A stretch of DNA of 64,000 nucleotides, taken from assembly GCA_964304625.1 (NCBI GenBank), contig OZ199838.1:930001-994000 (forward strand), read 5' to 3'. The translations under genes were made by a program, and so were the position numbers. The notes beneath the pieces are model-generated. The model was not told the origin of the DNA, searched no databases, and was given only the letters and a program-made list of their open reading frames with translations. Numbering within the stretch: the stretch's first letter is position 1; every line of letters starts with the position of its first letter. Shown here one piece after another: positions 25,526 through 39,267 of the stretch. Origin of the DNA: Kudoa neothunni (taxonomy: Eukaryota > Cnidaria).

Positions 25526-27359
25526 TTTAACATTGGAAACAAATACTGTACTTAATCGTCTCAATTTTTAGTATTTTTATACAAATGTTAATTTTAAAAT
25601 ATTTACAGTAAAAGAATTATTTGTAATTAAACTAATTTAGGATTTATAGCTTAAAAATGTATGATCGGATGAACAGAGATAAATTGGGATTACTATTGCG
25701 CTATTTACATTATTGTAATAAAAATTACGTAGTTTCATTTTCGATTATATAAAATAGTGCCTGCTTCTGATTTCTGATATAACAAAAAAAGGTATGTTTG
25801 AGTGGAGAACCCTGATTAAGAGGTTGGTTGATTTAAAAATATTTCCATCAAAACTTCAAAGGAAAATTACCATTAAAACGTTATTTTCCATCCAATCCTA
25901 TTAAGTGAAGGTTGTAATTTCACCATAATTTGCTTTAAGCGGAGGAACGCATGATTTCATTATTGAAGTGGTCCATCGACAAATCCTCAAACAAACACTA
26001 AACAATCATCAAATATAGTGGTTAGCGTTGCCAACCACTATATTGGAAAAATCATAATTTTTCGTAAAAACTTAACTTATATTTAATTATATATATATAA
26101 ATATAACGTTAATTCAAAATTAACTCAGAAACTTCTAATTTATGACATCATTTGGTCGATATGTAGAAACATTTTCTCATCAGAACAAGATTATCTAATG
26201 TAGAGCACAATATTCAATTTTTTTCTGATAATTTCGATAATTCAAGTAGAGAAAATGCTCCTTCCGGAGAACCGTTAATCAGATCTAGAGGAAGTAGAGA
26301 TGTGCTGTATTTTCCAATAGAATTAAAATTTATTCGTCAATAAACAATAACCAAAAAAGCGATTGATAAAAATTTAATCTAACAAACTTTGTTTTTGAGT
26401 TTATTCACTTCGTTTAATTTCCAACAATTGTATTACATTCTTTCAGTCTTTAATTCCATTTTTGAACAATATATAAAAAATATACCTAGACGAGGTTTTA
26501 TTTTTATGTACGACCATTCATTCATTCAATGTGAGATAAATTAGTCAAGTAGATTATTTTTAGATAAATATTAATTTATTTAGGTATTAACTAAAATTAT
26601 ATTTTTTTGAAAATTGTTAACAAACACTTTTAATGATAACTTATAATGATAAGTTAGCATTGGATATCACCAACATCAGAATGCTTTAAATTCAAACACA
26701 AACATCTCTTCGTAATAATTCCAAATTTGTTTATGGTTAAGATGAAACTATCTTGTCGCTAATAATGGTAAAAACTTCAAATTTTTGATCTTAACAGGAG
26801 CATAACATTTAAAACTGTGTTCATTTTGATAAATGTTTGGTATGTTTCTTTAAGCTCAATTTTTGTATTATGTGGGCTTTAAGAATTATAAAAATTCTTA
26901 ATTGTATCTTGCTTTTGGTGAATTTTTATTGTAGACATTTTCATCTGAAATAAAGCATTTTTCCAAGTAGAAAATTATCTACTCGAAGATTTCTCGTAAT
27001 AAAATCAACAATCATTTAACTCCATCTTTTGTGAATTTGCAATAAGTCTATCGTTGACACGTTGTTTTGCGATTATTCAGTCTTTCGAAGAACGGAAGAA
27101 AAAATCGGACATAACGTGGGGGACGTTTGGTGATGTTGATAGTGGTAAAGATTTAGTGAAATTTTAATTGACACAAATTATCATATTTATTGCGATAATA
27201 TTTTCTCAAGTTCTGACTTAAAAGAAGAGTTTCTGCTGCGTAATTATTTCTAAATTTCTGTCATTTCCTAATTATAATAACAGATATTCTCTTCAATTAT
27301 GGGTAAATTCCCAATAATGAATTAATGGATCTGTTGTCTTTTACACTGACCATCAGTGA
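25526..27359. other. AT-rich intergenic
   Basis: No exon or transposase is recognised. A perfect 12-bp-arm hairpin (AATATAGTGGTT at 26012-26023, AACCACTATATT at 26033-26044) is the only clear structure. The stretch just before 27360 may be unrecognisable upstream sequence of the element relic that follows. Confidence 0.4.
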
Positions 27360-27590
27360 ACGTTTTATTCATTAAAAAATCAACTGTAGCAACAAAGAGT
27401 GCACGTCGAGCCCTTGATACATCAACGAACACAGAGTCCGTTAGTTATTCTACTCAAAATAGAATTAGAAACTTATCTGAATCGATCATCGATCATATTT
27501 GACATTGTCGCTCATAACCCCCAAATAGTAGAAAAAAGCAGATGTCGATTATGTTTATGTCAAAGAAAGGCACAATTCGTTTTTTAAAAT
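27360..27590 (+). pseudogene. probable piggyBac transposase C-terminal relic
   Basis: The plus strand encodes a basic and Ser/Thr-rich segment (TKSARRALDTSTNTESV) followed after an in-frame stop near 27499 by a short Cys motif, EKSRCRLCLCQRKAQF, and a stop. A linker then a terminal zinc-finger-like CxxC in that order resembles the C-terminus of piggyBac-family transposases. Catalytic regions are not visible upstream, so the assignment is tentative. Confidence 0.35.
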
Positions 27591-29184
27591 GTAATACCCC
27601 GTGTTGCATATTAAAAGAAAGTTTTTATTTCTAATCTTACCATAATAAATAAAACTATAAAACTGCGTGAAAATCTGTTTTAAGTCATGCTTATCGTTGA
27701 AATTTTTTTGCGCAGGTACCCAAAGGGTATTCTAAATCTAGTACCCATGAAGAAAAATGTAAAAAAGTTGCATTAAAACATTTTATTAATTTATTTTATT
27801 TATATAAGCAATATTTTTTATGCATTAAATTCGTACTCTACAATATAATAATTCCCCTTTGTTTATTCTAAATTTTAATTAACAAAAATGATTATTTTAT
27901 ATAGAAAAAATATTTCGATTATTTTTGAACATATTCACTTTAAAAATTTAATTAATTCAATAAATTTATCTCAAAAATTTATTTTAATAAATTATGAGTC
28001 ATTTCTATGCTTTGTTGTAGTTTTAATAATTAAAATAATAACAGGAATGGATTTCAGCGTCGTGAATTTTTTAATATTCAAAATAATTCGTTTCATAGTG
28101 ATTATAAATTGTTAATAAATATTTTAAAACAAAGCGACTATATAATTAAATTATATAATGAATATTTCAGTTTATCAACTATAATTAAATCATTAATTCT
28201 AGTTGAGACATTTATATTTATGTTCGGATTATGCACAAAAACAAAATAGGGTCAGTGTTATGTTTATTGAACGTATAATAACGCAAACGCGAAAGGTTAA
28301 GAATCATTGTCATAATGACACAAAACCGTAATCAATAATCTTAATTCCATTCGCAATAAGAATAAATTAAATGATTGTTGAATACCTTATAATATTCTTG
28401 TTAAAGGTTTATTTCATTTTTGATGAGAAAATAACGAAAACAATACATACTACAAGGAATGTATTCGAGTATATTTTTAATTTAATATAAAATTATCTAC
28501 GCCTACAATAACATAAACTGTTAGTTGATATGTTATAAGAATGAAATAAAAATATATTTTATAATATTTTGTTTAATTTATCATTGAAAACACTAAAAGT
28601 TATTCTGTAAACGCGTGTACATTATTATCATCTCTCCAAACAGGGAGTGTCCTTATGATGTCATACGACATTATTTTTCTTGAATTTTTCGCAAAAAATG
28701 TACTATTATAATTTAGTTTACAATATATTCATATATATAGGTTGAATTATTTTTTCGACCAAAATGCTTTAAAAATTAAATTAATCTATAATAAATATTC
28801 AATAATATTAACCAAATATTAAATATTAGATAATCATTATACGAAAAGGTTCAAACTTTAAAATATGAGAGAAACTAAATTAATAACTCAATATTCAACG
28901 AACTAATTAACAAACCAGAATTACAATCTTATTACTCAAAAGTAAAAATTTTATGCAATACAATATACATAGATAATTCGGAGAATTTCCAGATATCAAT
29001 AAAAAAATCGTTTCCAAGTCTAACAAAAGTTCCAGTTATCCAAATATAGAGTCTAATGAAAATTATAAACAACGTACATATGTCAACAACACAAAGATCT
29101 TGCGTATCGTGTATTGTCGGGTGAATAAAATCACAAAATCCGATCATCAGGACGAATTAATCCTAGCCTTGTTTGAGTAGAAGA
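27591..29184. other. AT-rich intergenic upstream of VTI1B
   Basis: No coding exon, RNA gene or element end is recognised. Open frames here are short and composed almost entirely of AT-rich codons. Confidence 0.4.
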
Positions 29185-30305
29185 ATGGACAGATTTGAGG
29201 AAACTGAAAACGATCTAAAACTGCTGGTCAACTCTATCAATGAGCGGATCAAGGGAACGCTACCTTATCTTGAAGGAGGTATCCTCTGTGTGGTGTTGTT
29301 TAATTTAATTAACGTCGAACAGATCGAAGAAAAAAGGAGATCCGAGAGGTCGAGAATGACATTGATGAATCTTTTGCATTGGTATTTATTTATCTATTGG
29401 AATATATTTGGATTATAATATAACTCAAATTGACATAAATTTTTTAAATCAATTTCTACACATATAGGTTGGAATCTTACAAGATCATGCAGCTCTAGCA
29501 CCAAGTTCATTAAGTATGAAAATGAATGCGAAAATTCGAAACTACGAACGCAATTTAGAACGTTTTCAAACTAGTTTGGTAGATTTCTAAATTCCGTTAT
29601 TTCTAATACGATAACTTTTATCATCAAGTCCGAACAGACGATGGTTAGCACTAGAAAACAACTTTTTAATGATCCATTGAGTAATTTGAAAACTGATACC
29701 TCCTACGGATATGTATTCATTTATTTCAATTGCGCTTTTGTCAATTGCGCTTTTGTTTACTCAACCTACTTTGTGAAGGTCCCTGAAAAAAGAACTGCCC
29801 TAGAAACATTGGATCGACTTAATGATGTTACTGTGACAATTGAACGTTCCAACCAAATAGCCACTAATACAGGTTTCATTTTTTTGTTTTAGGTTTATTG
29901 ATTGGCCCTTTAATTTTCTATATATGTATGTGTGTATGTATGTATGTATTTATGTATGTATATGTAGAGGCAATTGGAAACGAAATATTTACTGATCTCG
30001 ACCAACAACATCAATCCCTTGCCAAAACTAGAGATAGAGTATCCAACCTATTTTCATGCAACTGTAGAAAATTCTAATGATTTTTCGAAATAGTTGCTTG
30101 GGACCCAAGAAACTTTAAGCAAAACTAAACGACTCATTTTTCTAATACAAAACCAAGTAATAATTAATCGGTCGGTCTTTCTATGGTGAAATATTGTTAT
30201 AAATTATTCAGAGTTCTCAGCAATAAGATCATACTTATGTTTATTATTTTCTTGGAGTTAGCTATTTTGGGAGGTGTTGTATATTTAAGATTTTTCAAAA
30301 AATGA
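29185..30305 (+). CDS. VTI1B: VTI1B-like Qb-SNARE
   Basis: VTI1 proteins are Qb-SNAREs for endosome, lysosome and Golgi fusion. Exons: 29185-29278, 29323-29381, 29468-29578, 29629-29712, 29779-29872, 29968-30038, 30094-30170 and 30212-30305, all in phase, about 227 residues. The start is the ATG of MDRFEETENDLKLL. An N-terminal helical domain is followed by a linker and the SNARE motif, running from ERSNQIATNTEAIGNEI through the heptads LAKTRDR and GTQETLSKTKR. The C-terminal membrane anchor is IILMFIIFLELAILGGVVYL, with the tail RFFKK. The anchor and SNARE motif match VTI1B closely. The last junction needs a donor at 30171, which adds about five residues (VIINR) compared with VTI1B; its placement is the least certain. 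The intron after 29713 contains a 16-bp tandem duplication, and the next intron a TGTA microsatellite. Confidence 0.92.
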
Positions 30306-33266
30306 CGATTTCGATTTATTTTTTGTTTTTTATGGATATTCTTTTTCTACTTGTCAACTCGCTATGTTCGCTTCATGTGCATCTAATGTATTATTATTAT
30401 TTATTAAATTTTTTATATATAATAAAAGATTATATTTATTTAAACTTGAAAAATTTAATTTTGTCGATCTCGATAATATTTTTTTAAACACAACGTTTAA
30501 TGCTATTTTAACAAATAAGATTTAAACAATTAAAAATGAACTTTGACCACTCAAATTCAAATTGTTAAGGTACGACATTAAATATTAGGCCGCTAATGTT
30601 TTGGTTAATTGTGGTTTTACTCTTTGCGCGTCTACACTTCAAAAAACATGTACATACGTTGAAATTGATTTATTGTTTTATAGTATTAAAAATATAATCA
30701 ATATATATTTTTTTATATAATATGTGTTTATGAGCGTTGTGAAAAAAAAACGATACATTGAATTAATAATAAATTATTTTATATACTTCGATAATGAAGA
30801 CAATGAGTAATTTGAAGTAATTTATTACTCAGAATTATTGCTTGTCAAATATTTTTTTCAATTATTTAAAAATCATGTAAAGTTAGTCATTATTAGGCTA
30901 TACCTCATGATTTAAAATGATGATTTAAAGTTGTTCAAGATATTAGATAGTAGTTGAAATGATTAAGATAACTCGTTGATCAGTAATTATTATGGTATGA
31001 CATTTCTGATATTTCAGTTGGTAAAGAAAACTCATCTCGAATAATTTCAACGATATTTTATTTAGAGATAATTACTCTTGTTGTCAGACCCCTTCGTAAT
31101 TCAAGTGACACAAAGAATACAGTAAGCAACCAATTTCACCCACTTTTTAAAATCGTATTTAATACGAATATTGATTAGTCATTGTTTATATAATATATTT
31201 CTTACATTGTTTCAACAAAATTTTTTATAAAAATTATTTTAAAAAGCTGCGAAATAATATAATTAAGAGTCACGTGGTTGTCTAATTTCACACACTTTTT
31301 TAGGGTACTTGTTGTTTATTATTTAGTCAAGTCAATATTTAATGACATAAAACTCCTACAACTATACCTATTGCCGTAAGGCACAAAATTACTTATTGTT
31401 ACGACGATAGTCTCAAATCTAATGGTCCATAAACTGCCACTATATCACTTTTTAAAATATTTATTATCTCAACTCTTAAATCAGGAGTCTTAATGACATC
31501 CTAGAAATGAAAAATAAAATAATCAAAATCTATATACGTTTTTAGAATCTAAAAATAGACATTATTTTCAGGCAAGATAATTTTATTCTGTTGATGATGA
31601 AGATGATGATGACGTATACGTGTACGTATATTAGTGGATAAAAAGCAAAAAGATTGAAGTAAGCGTTGCCACTATAATCATCTAGAGAAATCAATTAGCA
31701 AAAGAAATAGGTTTACCTTCATGTGAAATTCGTGGAGGGTGTCGTTGTTTGAAATATGGAACAACATTAAATAATCAAATTTTATCAATTTATCTGTTGA
31801 TGTTACGCCTGAAAGTACTTCAGGGTAGATCAATCAAATCAATACATTTTTTAGATACTCTGAAAATTTTATTTACAATGTAGAGGAAACTGCCGTATTC
31901 TACAAATAGCAATAGCTACAGCAAAAGCAAAAGCAACAACAACTGCAACTGCAACTGCAACTGCAACAAGGGGAGTATTTCAGAGATTGTTGAAAAATAG
32001 TTTTTCGGTGTGATCACGTTTCTAGAGTTTAAATTATTTTTTAAAAATTGATACATATTTAATTGGCCTTTTTAAACGTAACTTTATCATCATTAAATGT
32101 CAATTTTTTCTTAAATAATTGTGCACGCGAGTGCCCAAAATTGAACTTGATTCACGTTCAATGGGACTATCGATAAAACCAAAGGTAACAAAGAGAACAA
32201 AATAATATTATTAAATAACAGAAATTTTGGTTTAAACGGAATTTTCTAATTATTGTTTTCAATTGAATCGTCTTCGTCATCTTCACTATCCTTAGTTAGG
32301 AAGGTTGATTTATTTTTCGAGCGCTCAAGATATCATTGCCTCACAACACCGCTGCTCACATCATGTGTTTATTTGTTGGATGCGACGTCAAACACGGGTT
32401 ATTATTTCTTCTGATCAACTGCTTTGCGATGAGCTTACATTTTACAGTTTTAACCTTTGATGAGTTAGTTTATTTTGTTTTTACTGTGTTCATTGATGAA
32501 TAAATTCGTTCAGCATTTGCAGTAGCTGGAATTTCCGTCTTTAGCATATTGATAAAGCCAATATTTAAATTCTAATTTTAATTAATCTTGATTGAAGCAC
32601 ATAATACCCCACTTTCTTTTTTGATTTCCGTTTGAAATTTCACGCATACTTCAAAATAATATACGTCAATAACTTCAAAATATCCAAATACAATCAGAGA
32701 GTAATACAAACAATTGAATAAATAACAATTTTCCAGGGTTCGGAAAACAGCACGTTGTCGACGACCGTGATATCTTTTTAAAATTTCGAATAATTTTAAT
32801 TCTCTCCATTATTAAAACAATAAATATGATTATTCTACCTAATTCTAAAACTTATTATTTATAAAATCATCTCAAAAAATTCAATAATCTAAAAGTTTTG
32901 TAAATAAACAAAAAAAAAGTTTTGGACTCCCTGGACGTGACCAATTGTGCACACTTTTTTCTTGGTCCTGAGGGGATTTCGTGAAATTGACTCCTTGTCG
33001 TAATCGTATTAGTATTTAGGAAGAGATATTTAGACTATAATGTTAATAAATAAAATATTTATTTAGCGCTATAACTTTCATTAGTTCGAATATTCACCTC
33101 TTTTACAATTTTAAATTGTTCAATTATTTTCAATTTCTGAAGACCATTTTTAAAATTTAAGATTATTTACTAAAATTGTAGAAATTTAAGTGTTTAGTTA
33201 CAATAGGCTACAAATTAAAAACTGATAGTAGATCAATCAAAAAATTTTATATTTGATACGTTAACG

Positions 33267-33305
<39 letters not shown>

Positions 33306-34787
33306 CATATATATGTGGTTTTGCATTTCTTATTCTATAGGAGACGAATGTGCTCATATAAAGATAACATGGTAGATTTTATTTAGAAACACTTTGTTGA
33401 ATATTCGACGTTTCACCAATTTTTGAAACATTTTTAGGTTTAATAGCTTTTTTAGTTAATATATTTGAAATAAAAGGGAGTTTAACTCTTGAGTGCCATA
33501 TTCGAACATACAGAGTTTTGTTGATTTGCTATTACGAGATATTTTCCAGGTGAATGAAAATTTGGAAGTATTATGTTCAACCCAGTAAAAACACATATTG
33601 GTTTTATCAACAATATAACCATTTTATCTTTAATAATTTTTAAAGGATTCATCAGGCTAAATTTTGGTATTTTCAGTATATTTCATGAACGTAGAAACTC
33701 AAAGTCATAAATTAATTTGAGGAATAGTTTATATCGTTTTAAAGATTTAAAGATTTAAAAACAATTCAATTAAAAATTCTTCATATACACAAGCATAATA
33801 TAGAAATTAATTTGATTATTTAAGTAAAATATATCCATTGTTGTATACGCTGTGTGCGTGACCTTTATTTTCCAAATTTAATTTTAAATTTTTTCATTAA
33901 TAATGTTTCTCATTATCAGCAATCATTTAGTTTAACGAATAAGGATTACCTGCATGTTGCAATGAAATACACTAATCATGCTAGAAATTTAACAATTTAA
34001 ACAATATTTTCTTAACAAAAATTATGCAAGAATATTTCAGAATTTAACTTTTAGACCACACCACGTGGAATTAGGGCAAATCTGTGATGTATTGTGCTTT
34101 AAAGTAGCTGAAATTTATATAACTGGTATTTGAAATTCTATACAATGTATAAAAAGCATGTTCAAACAGAAATATTTGTATTTTACGTATGAGACGGATT
34201 TAACATTAATAAGAAATTATATTACCTGAAATAATACTATTCCTAATATAACATAATAATAAATTATTAATATAATGAAGGATGTATATAAATTTTAAAT
34301 ATGGTCTTCAAATTTTAATTATTTTCTGAATGAGAAACAATGTTATTTCCCGAAACTTATTTTTCTAATCCTCAATCATATAAGCCAATTTATGTTATCT
34401 TGCCTATCTTACATTAAACCCAATAAAAATTAAAAAATGGAGATGATTTTATCTGTTATTTATCTCTTATGGATGAATTTTTTTTAAATAATATTTATAT
34501 TGTAGTGAACTTTGCAGAAATTTTAAAAAATCCCACCTTTTTTAGAAATAACGATAAAACTTGTCGAATAAAAATAAAATAGATTCACCAACATTATTTC
34601 GTCGTTAAATTCAGCTATAATTTGTTCTCGCAATCTCAAATGGAATGCATCCCACTTTTATGTATATATTCTAAACGTCAGCTCATTGTAACAAAATTAC
34701 AATATAATTATATATTTGAAGAGAATGAGTCATATAAAATATTGTTAGAATAGAATTGAATTGAATTGAATTGAATGAGTTATTGCT
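30306..34787. other. long AT-rich intergenic
   Basis: No gene is recognised in this 4.5 kb. Visible features are a GCAACT/GCAAAA repeat at 31918-31966, a (TA)n tract at 33270-33300 and four GAATT repeats at 34754-34774. A short acidic minus-strand peptide near 32270-32305 (KDSEDDEDDS) recalls transposase N-termini but stands alone. Confidence 0.45.
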
Positions 34788-37532
34788 TTAAAAATCTCCC
34801 CAGTCATCCCAAAGATTGTCGGTATTGGGTTGTTTGGATGACGGCTTGCGTTGTTTGTTTTCCTATTGTAAATTAAAAATTATACACGCCAAAATAGAAA
34901 TTACTTCAGGGACAGAATTTTGAACCTTTTGAACCGTTGGTTGGGGTTGGGAGAATGCGAAAGAATCGTTCGCGTCTAAATCTAGATTCCAACCCCAACC
35001 ATTTGCATCACTAATTTGAGTCGGAATAACACTAGTATTTTTCGTTTCGTTAGTAATATTAGAAGGAAATTGGTTATTCTTAATTTCATGTTGAACGATA
35101 TTGGTGTTATTTCGTGGATTCTAAATGATCATAAACATACCTACCAATTAAAAATAATAATCACATATAAGTAATCAATTTTCGGTTGCTGATTTTCGCA
35201 GTTTGTATTCGAAAGACTGTAATCAACGTCATTATCAAAAATGGTGAGACATGAGTTCAGGGTGTTCAATTGTTGGTTTGTAGCATTGATATTTTCTGTA
35301 TCATAGTAAATATCATTGTAATAAGACGTGAGAGGGTTGCTGACAGTTTCAGAAATGTACAAAATTATATTATTGACACAGTTGACGGCATCGTTCCTAA
35401 CAAGTTGATTAGAACAAAGAAGAAGTTGAGTGACCGGAGGAAGCACGTCACAAACGAGTAGACTGAAGTCGAGAGACCGATGACTTTTTACAAAGAACTC
35501 CAAAATATCATGGATAACACGAGTGGGTCTTTTACTCAAGCTAATAAGTTTATGTGCGAGGGACTTTAAAATGATTTTCAGTGAATCCGATTTTAAATCT
35601 GGCACCACCTATTTACAAACCACAACAATTTAATCCACAGTTCCAACCAACCAACCAACAAAAATAAGATAGACACAATTTCAAGTGATATAGTGTTACA
35701 TTTTCAAAAGAATCAAGCATAGCAAGCTCCACATTTCTATTGTTAGTTTCTTCGAAAACTTTCACAAGAAAAGGCAACAACTTGCTATGAGTTTCATTAG
35801 TGGGAAGGAATTTGACAAAAATAGGAATGCATTTGATCGATTCCAATTTTAACTCGAGTAAACTATCAGTGAATCCGAACACATATTGGGACACTATCTT
35901 TTTCCCAATATTTTTGCTATCATTCAAGTAGTTTAATGTCGCTTCAGCCTAAAATTAATAAGTATGTTTATTATGATTTTTAATGGTGAAATCGGAGGAT
36001 TGAGTATTCGATAAAATTCAACAATTAATTACCGATTTCAATAGATACATACGAGTACCTCTATCGGTTGAGGTCCACAGTTGGTAGATGGTATCTTTGA
36101 TCAATTCATGATTTACATATTTGAAGGTGGTGTCATTATTGGAGGCGGAATTATTCAGGAAATTAACAAAAACACAAATAATTGCGGGTTGGACGATGTG
36201 GAGTAGTTTACCAAAAGTGTAAAAATTCATCAAAACTGGAAACAACATGAAAATTCCTAGTTCAGTTGAAACATATTTGATTTCTCGATTGTAGGTGTGG
36301 AAAAAGTTCACCAATTCATCATCATTAAGTAACTACAAGATTAAATAAAAAATCATTAAGAAATTATTTAAAAAAATATACATATAAATTTAAAAGTTGG
36401 CACCTAAAAACAACTGCTCGGCTAGAAAATATTCCTGGAGGTTGTTTTTGATGTTCGATTTCATTTTTCAAATCAACCTCCCCGCATTGCAACAATTTTC
36501 TATAAAACTTGTGGATTGATGACGGCAGCTAAATTTACAAATTCTCTCTAGTGATGAGCTACTATAGTAATAATAATTGTTACAGTCTCATAACAATTGA
36601 GAATAGAGTGGTTTAGACGAGACGACCATTTGGTTTTGTTTTCCCAATTATACACCACGTAAAGAAAACAACCCAACGACCACATATCAACATTCCTCGT
36701 ACTAATTATATTTGAATTTGTATTCATGGAAATGAATCAATATCTTACGAAAATCTCTCCATTGGAAATCCAACGACGTAATCATTTCCTCGAGCGAAAT
36801 TGTTGAACAATTGCGTGGCGTTTCTATCCCCAATATCACAACAACAACCGAATCCAGATATTTTCCAATCCAACTGTTGGGTTACAAATATTGAATTCAA
36901 TGAGAAATTTGTGAGTTGTAATTTTGCGTTATTATGTAGAAAATCCATACATTCCTATATACAACAAATCACCTCAATCAACTACGCACTTGAACACCTA
37001 CCAAAATACACAGCACCCCATAAGAAATAGAATCATCAAATGAATCATTCCGAACAATCTTATTTAAATATTGTTCCAAAGGAATAGCGTATTCGGTCAC
37101 TAATGTTATATTTTCTGAATCCTATTGCAATTGACATTGCGTTCATAAAAAAACAACTATAAACACAAAATCACTTCATCACTGTATTTATATTTGAGAA
37201 TGAATGGATGATGTAGTGTTTTACATTTTGCCACATTTCTACGAGCTATCGAAACCTAACAACCAATTTAAAATCTAAAAACAACATTCTACGTTACATT
37301 TTCAACCGTTGTCTTTCTAATGTTGAGACGATGTATAAGCACCCTTTCTTTGTTTTTCTGTGATATTCGCTAATTAAATCTAATTTTGTTTTTTCTAAGA
37401 TACTTTGTCATATCCAGACTGTAGCGTCCAGCCATTTTGAGGATTACTTTCCGATGAAATCAAGTATTCTTCCAAGGTAAATGGAAACGTCAAGCTTGAC
37501 GTTAAGCTACTAAGCTTCCACAAATAGTCCAT
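34788..37532 (-). CDS. SCYL1: SCYL1-like pseudokinase with HEAT repeats
   Basis: SCYL1 is a catalytically dead kinase-like protein of Golgi-ER (COPI) traffic. Minus-strand exons: 37532-37404, 37357-37298, 37255-37175, 37121-37002, 36954-36749, 36701-36584, 36528-36412, 36332-36033, 35948-35700, 35608-35165, 35120-34926 and 34862-34788, about 697 residues in one frame. The start is MDYLWKLSS, followed by the SCYL-type TFPFTLEEY. The kinase-like part has CKTLHHPFILKY, LHNNAKLQLTN in place of a catalytic HRD loop, KISGFG in place of DFG, and VDMWSLGCFLY. HEAT repeats follow, including STDRGTRMYLLKS, then an Asn-rich linker with NGWGWNLDLD and the end LWDDWGDF. The basic RKLRR-type COPI-binding C-terminus of vertebrate SCYL1 is absent. 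The donor of exon 7 is uncertain. The start lies 315 bp from the divergent HUS1. Confidence 0.92.
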
Positions 37533-37847
37533 TCATTAATTTTTCAACTGTACTGGAAGAAAACTGAGTTATAATATCCTCCCGATGTTTACCGGAGGAT
37601 TAAACGGAGTATATCGATTAATAAAAAACGTTATTTTTTACATCTTATAGTTTTTAAAATTATCCGAAAAATATATGATAACATTTTTAAATAATATCTT
37701 GTTGATTTAAATTATTTAAAAGGAATATTTATAATTAGTAAAATTTTCTAGAATTCATTTTAATTTAATTATTTGTATAATAAAAATAAATGAATCTATA
37801 GTTGATGAGTTATTTGCAAATGTAAAATGGAATGCGCGCGTGGCAAA
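37533..37847. promoter_or_regulatory. shared SCYL1/HUS1 divergent intergenic
   Basis: The 315 bp between the two start codons must hold both promoters if these models are right. It contains no other coding. A short palindrome CCTCC-GGAGG lies at about 37577-37597. No core promoter element can be named with confidence in this AT-rich background. Confidence 0.45.
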
Positions 37848-39054
37848 ATGAAGTTTGTTGCAAAGTTGTTAGACTGTGCTTCTCTTCAAACCTTCACAAG
37901 TATAATTACCACCAATACCCACAACAATACCTCTAATCATAGAACATCTATCCGAATTATGCTCACCACTATGGAAATTTTCTATTATTATGTTCACTCC
38001 AGCTCAGGTGATCTTCATCTCCCAAGATAACAACCATAAAAACCCAAATTCAATTCATTACGAGTTTGAGCAGGTGTCTCTCGTATGTGATATTTGTGGT
38101 TAATGTTGGAAAATATAGTCCACATTGTGCAGCTATTATCGTATCCAAGGTAAAGATGAGCGTAACCATATTTTACTAGATGTGAGCGCTTCGGTGTTTG
38201 CTGGAATACTTAAAAATTGTATCAACGCAAGCCAAATCAAAATCAAACTGGTCAAACGACAAACTCCTATGCTTGTGTTTGAAATCCAACTTGTAATCTA
38301 ATCGATTGTCACAACACATTTTTGTTTTGTGTTAGTACAGCTGCTAACTAGTGACTAGAATAGATCAAATACTAGTGATGATGGTGTTGGTGATTCTGAA
38401 GCGAACGCCTCACGTACTGTCGAACATTTTGTACCAGCTCACATCATATCAATGAGAGTGTGGGATAGTTACTTACTCAGATATCCCAACACTCCCAACC
38501 AAGTAAGTCTCAAAATTGATCATATGCACAACCAACTATGAGATTTATAATATGAACACGATTTTGTAGATGTCGATTGAAATCCAAAAATCAGAGAGAA
38601 TGAAATTTATTTTGGATTCACTTCGAAACATCTCCTCACTTGTTGTATTATTTTGTAATATTGTGATGATTGCTTATAGTATCTATAGAATTTCACAATT
38701 GAACCTTCTCCTAGAAAACTACGTGTAAGAGCGAAATCTGATGATATGACCGTATCTCTCAGTATACCCCCCGGGGCCGAGACTAATCACATTGATATGC
38801 AAGAGTGTTCAGACGCTGATGCGATTCAACCAAGTCCATCCTCAATTAAAATCACGTTTTAAGCTAATTTTTAATTAGGCGTAACTATTGATTCGAAAAA
38901 AATGTTCCATTTTCTACTCAACCATCAACAACATATACAACAATGCTCAATGGATGTGACCATTTACCATGACACTGCTATCTACGTGAAAATTAGTTCT
39001 TCCTCATCCAAGCTGATTTTTAGGCAAGCAGCTATCGTAGTGGACAGTCAGTAG
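37848..39054 (+). CDS. HUS1: HUS1, 9-1-1 DNA-damage clamp subunit
   Basis: HUS1 forms the PCNA-like RAD9-RAD1-HUS1 clamp loaded at damaged DNA to trigger checkpoint signalling. Exons: 37848-37899, 37943-38073, 38119-38292, 38359-38502, 38570-38644, 38689-38833 and 38879-39054, in phase, 298 residues (human about 280). I chose the second in-frame ATG because family members begin MKF; here MKFVAKLLDCASLQTF. Further matches are SPLWKFSIIMFTPAQVIFI, then ASVFAGILKNCINASQIKIKL, where human has the SRALKTAQNARALKIKL strand. SMRVWDSYL and KFILDSLRNISSLV follow, and the last sheet is VTIDSKKMFHFLLNHQQ. The C-terminus KLIFRQAAIVVDSQ differs from the human YFIPALS end. A Ser/Asp-rich insertion sits in the interdomain region. 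Confidence 0.88.
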
Positions 39055-39267
39055 TTTTTAATGTCATTTTTTGCATGTACATTTTTGGTGTGGTAAATAA
39101 ACTCTGCGTGACATATAATAATATAATGTAAGATATTAGTTCCACTTTCTTTTTTGAGTGTACCGTGTTTTCTTTAACATAAGACGATCTTATATTTTTT
39201 TTGATTTAATAAGGAGCATTAGGTCTTATATTTGTAACAGACAAAACTTCCTGACTTAATATTTAGC

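Noticed and set aside
31560-31970. GATGAT and GCAACT repeats that might encode acidic or Gln/Ala-rich peptides or form a CRISPR-like array
   Set aside because: They are simple microsatellites without spacers and without flanking coding.
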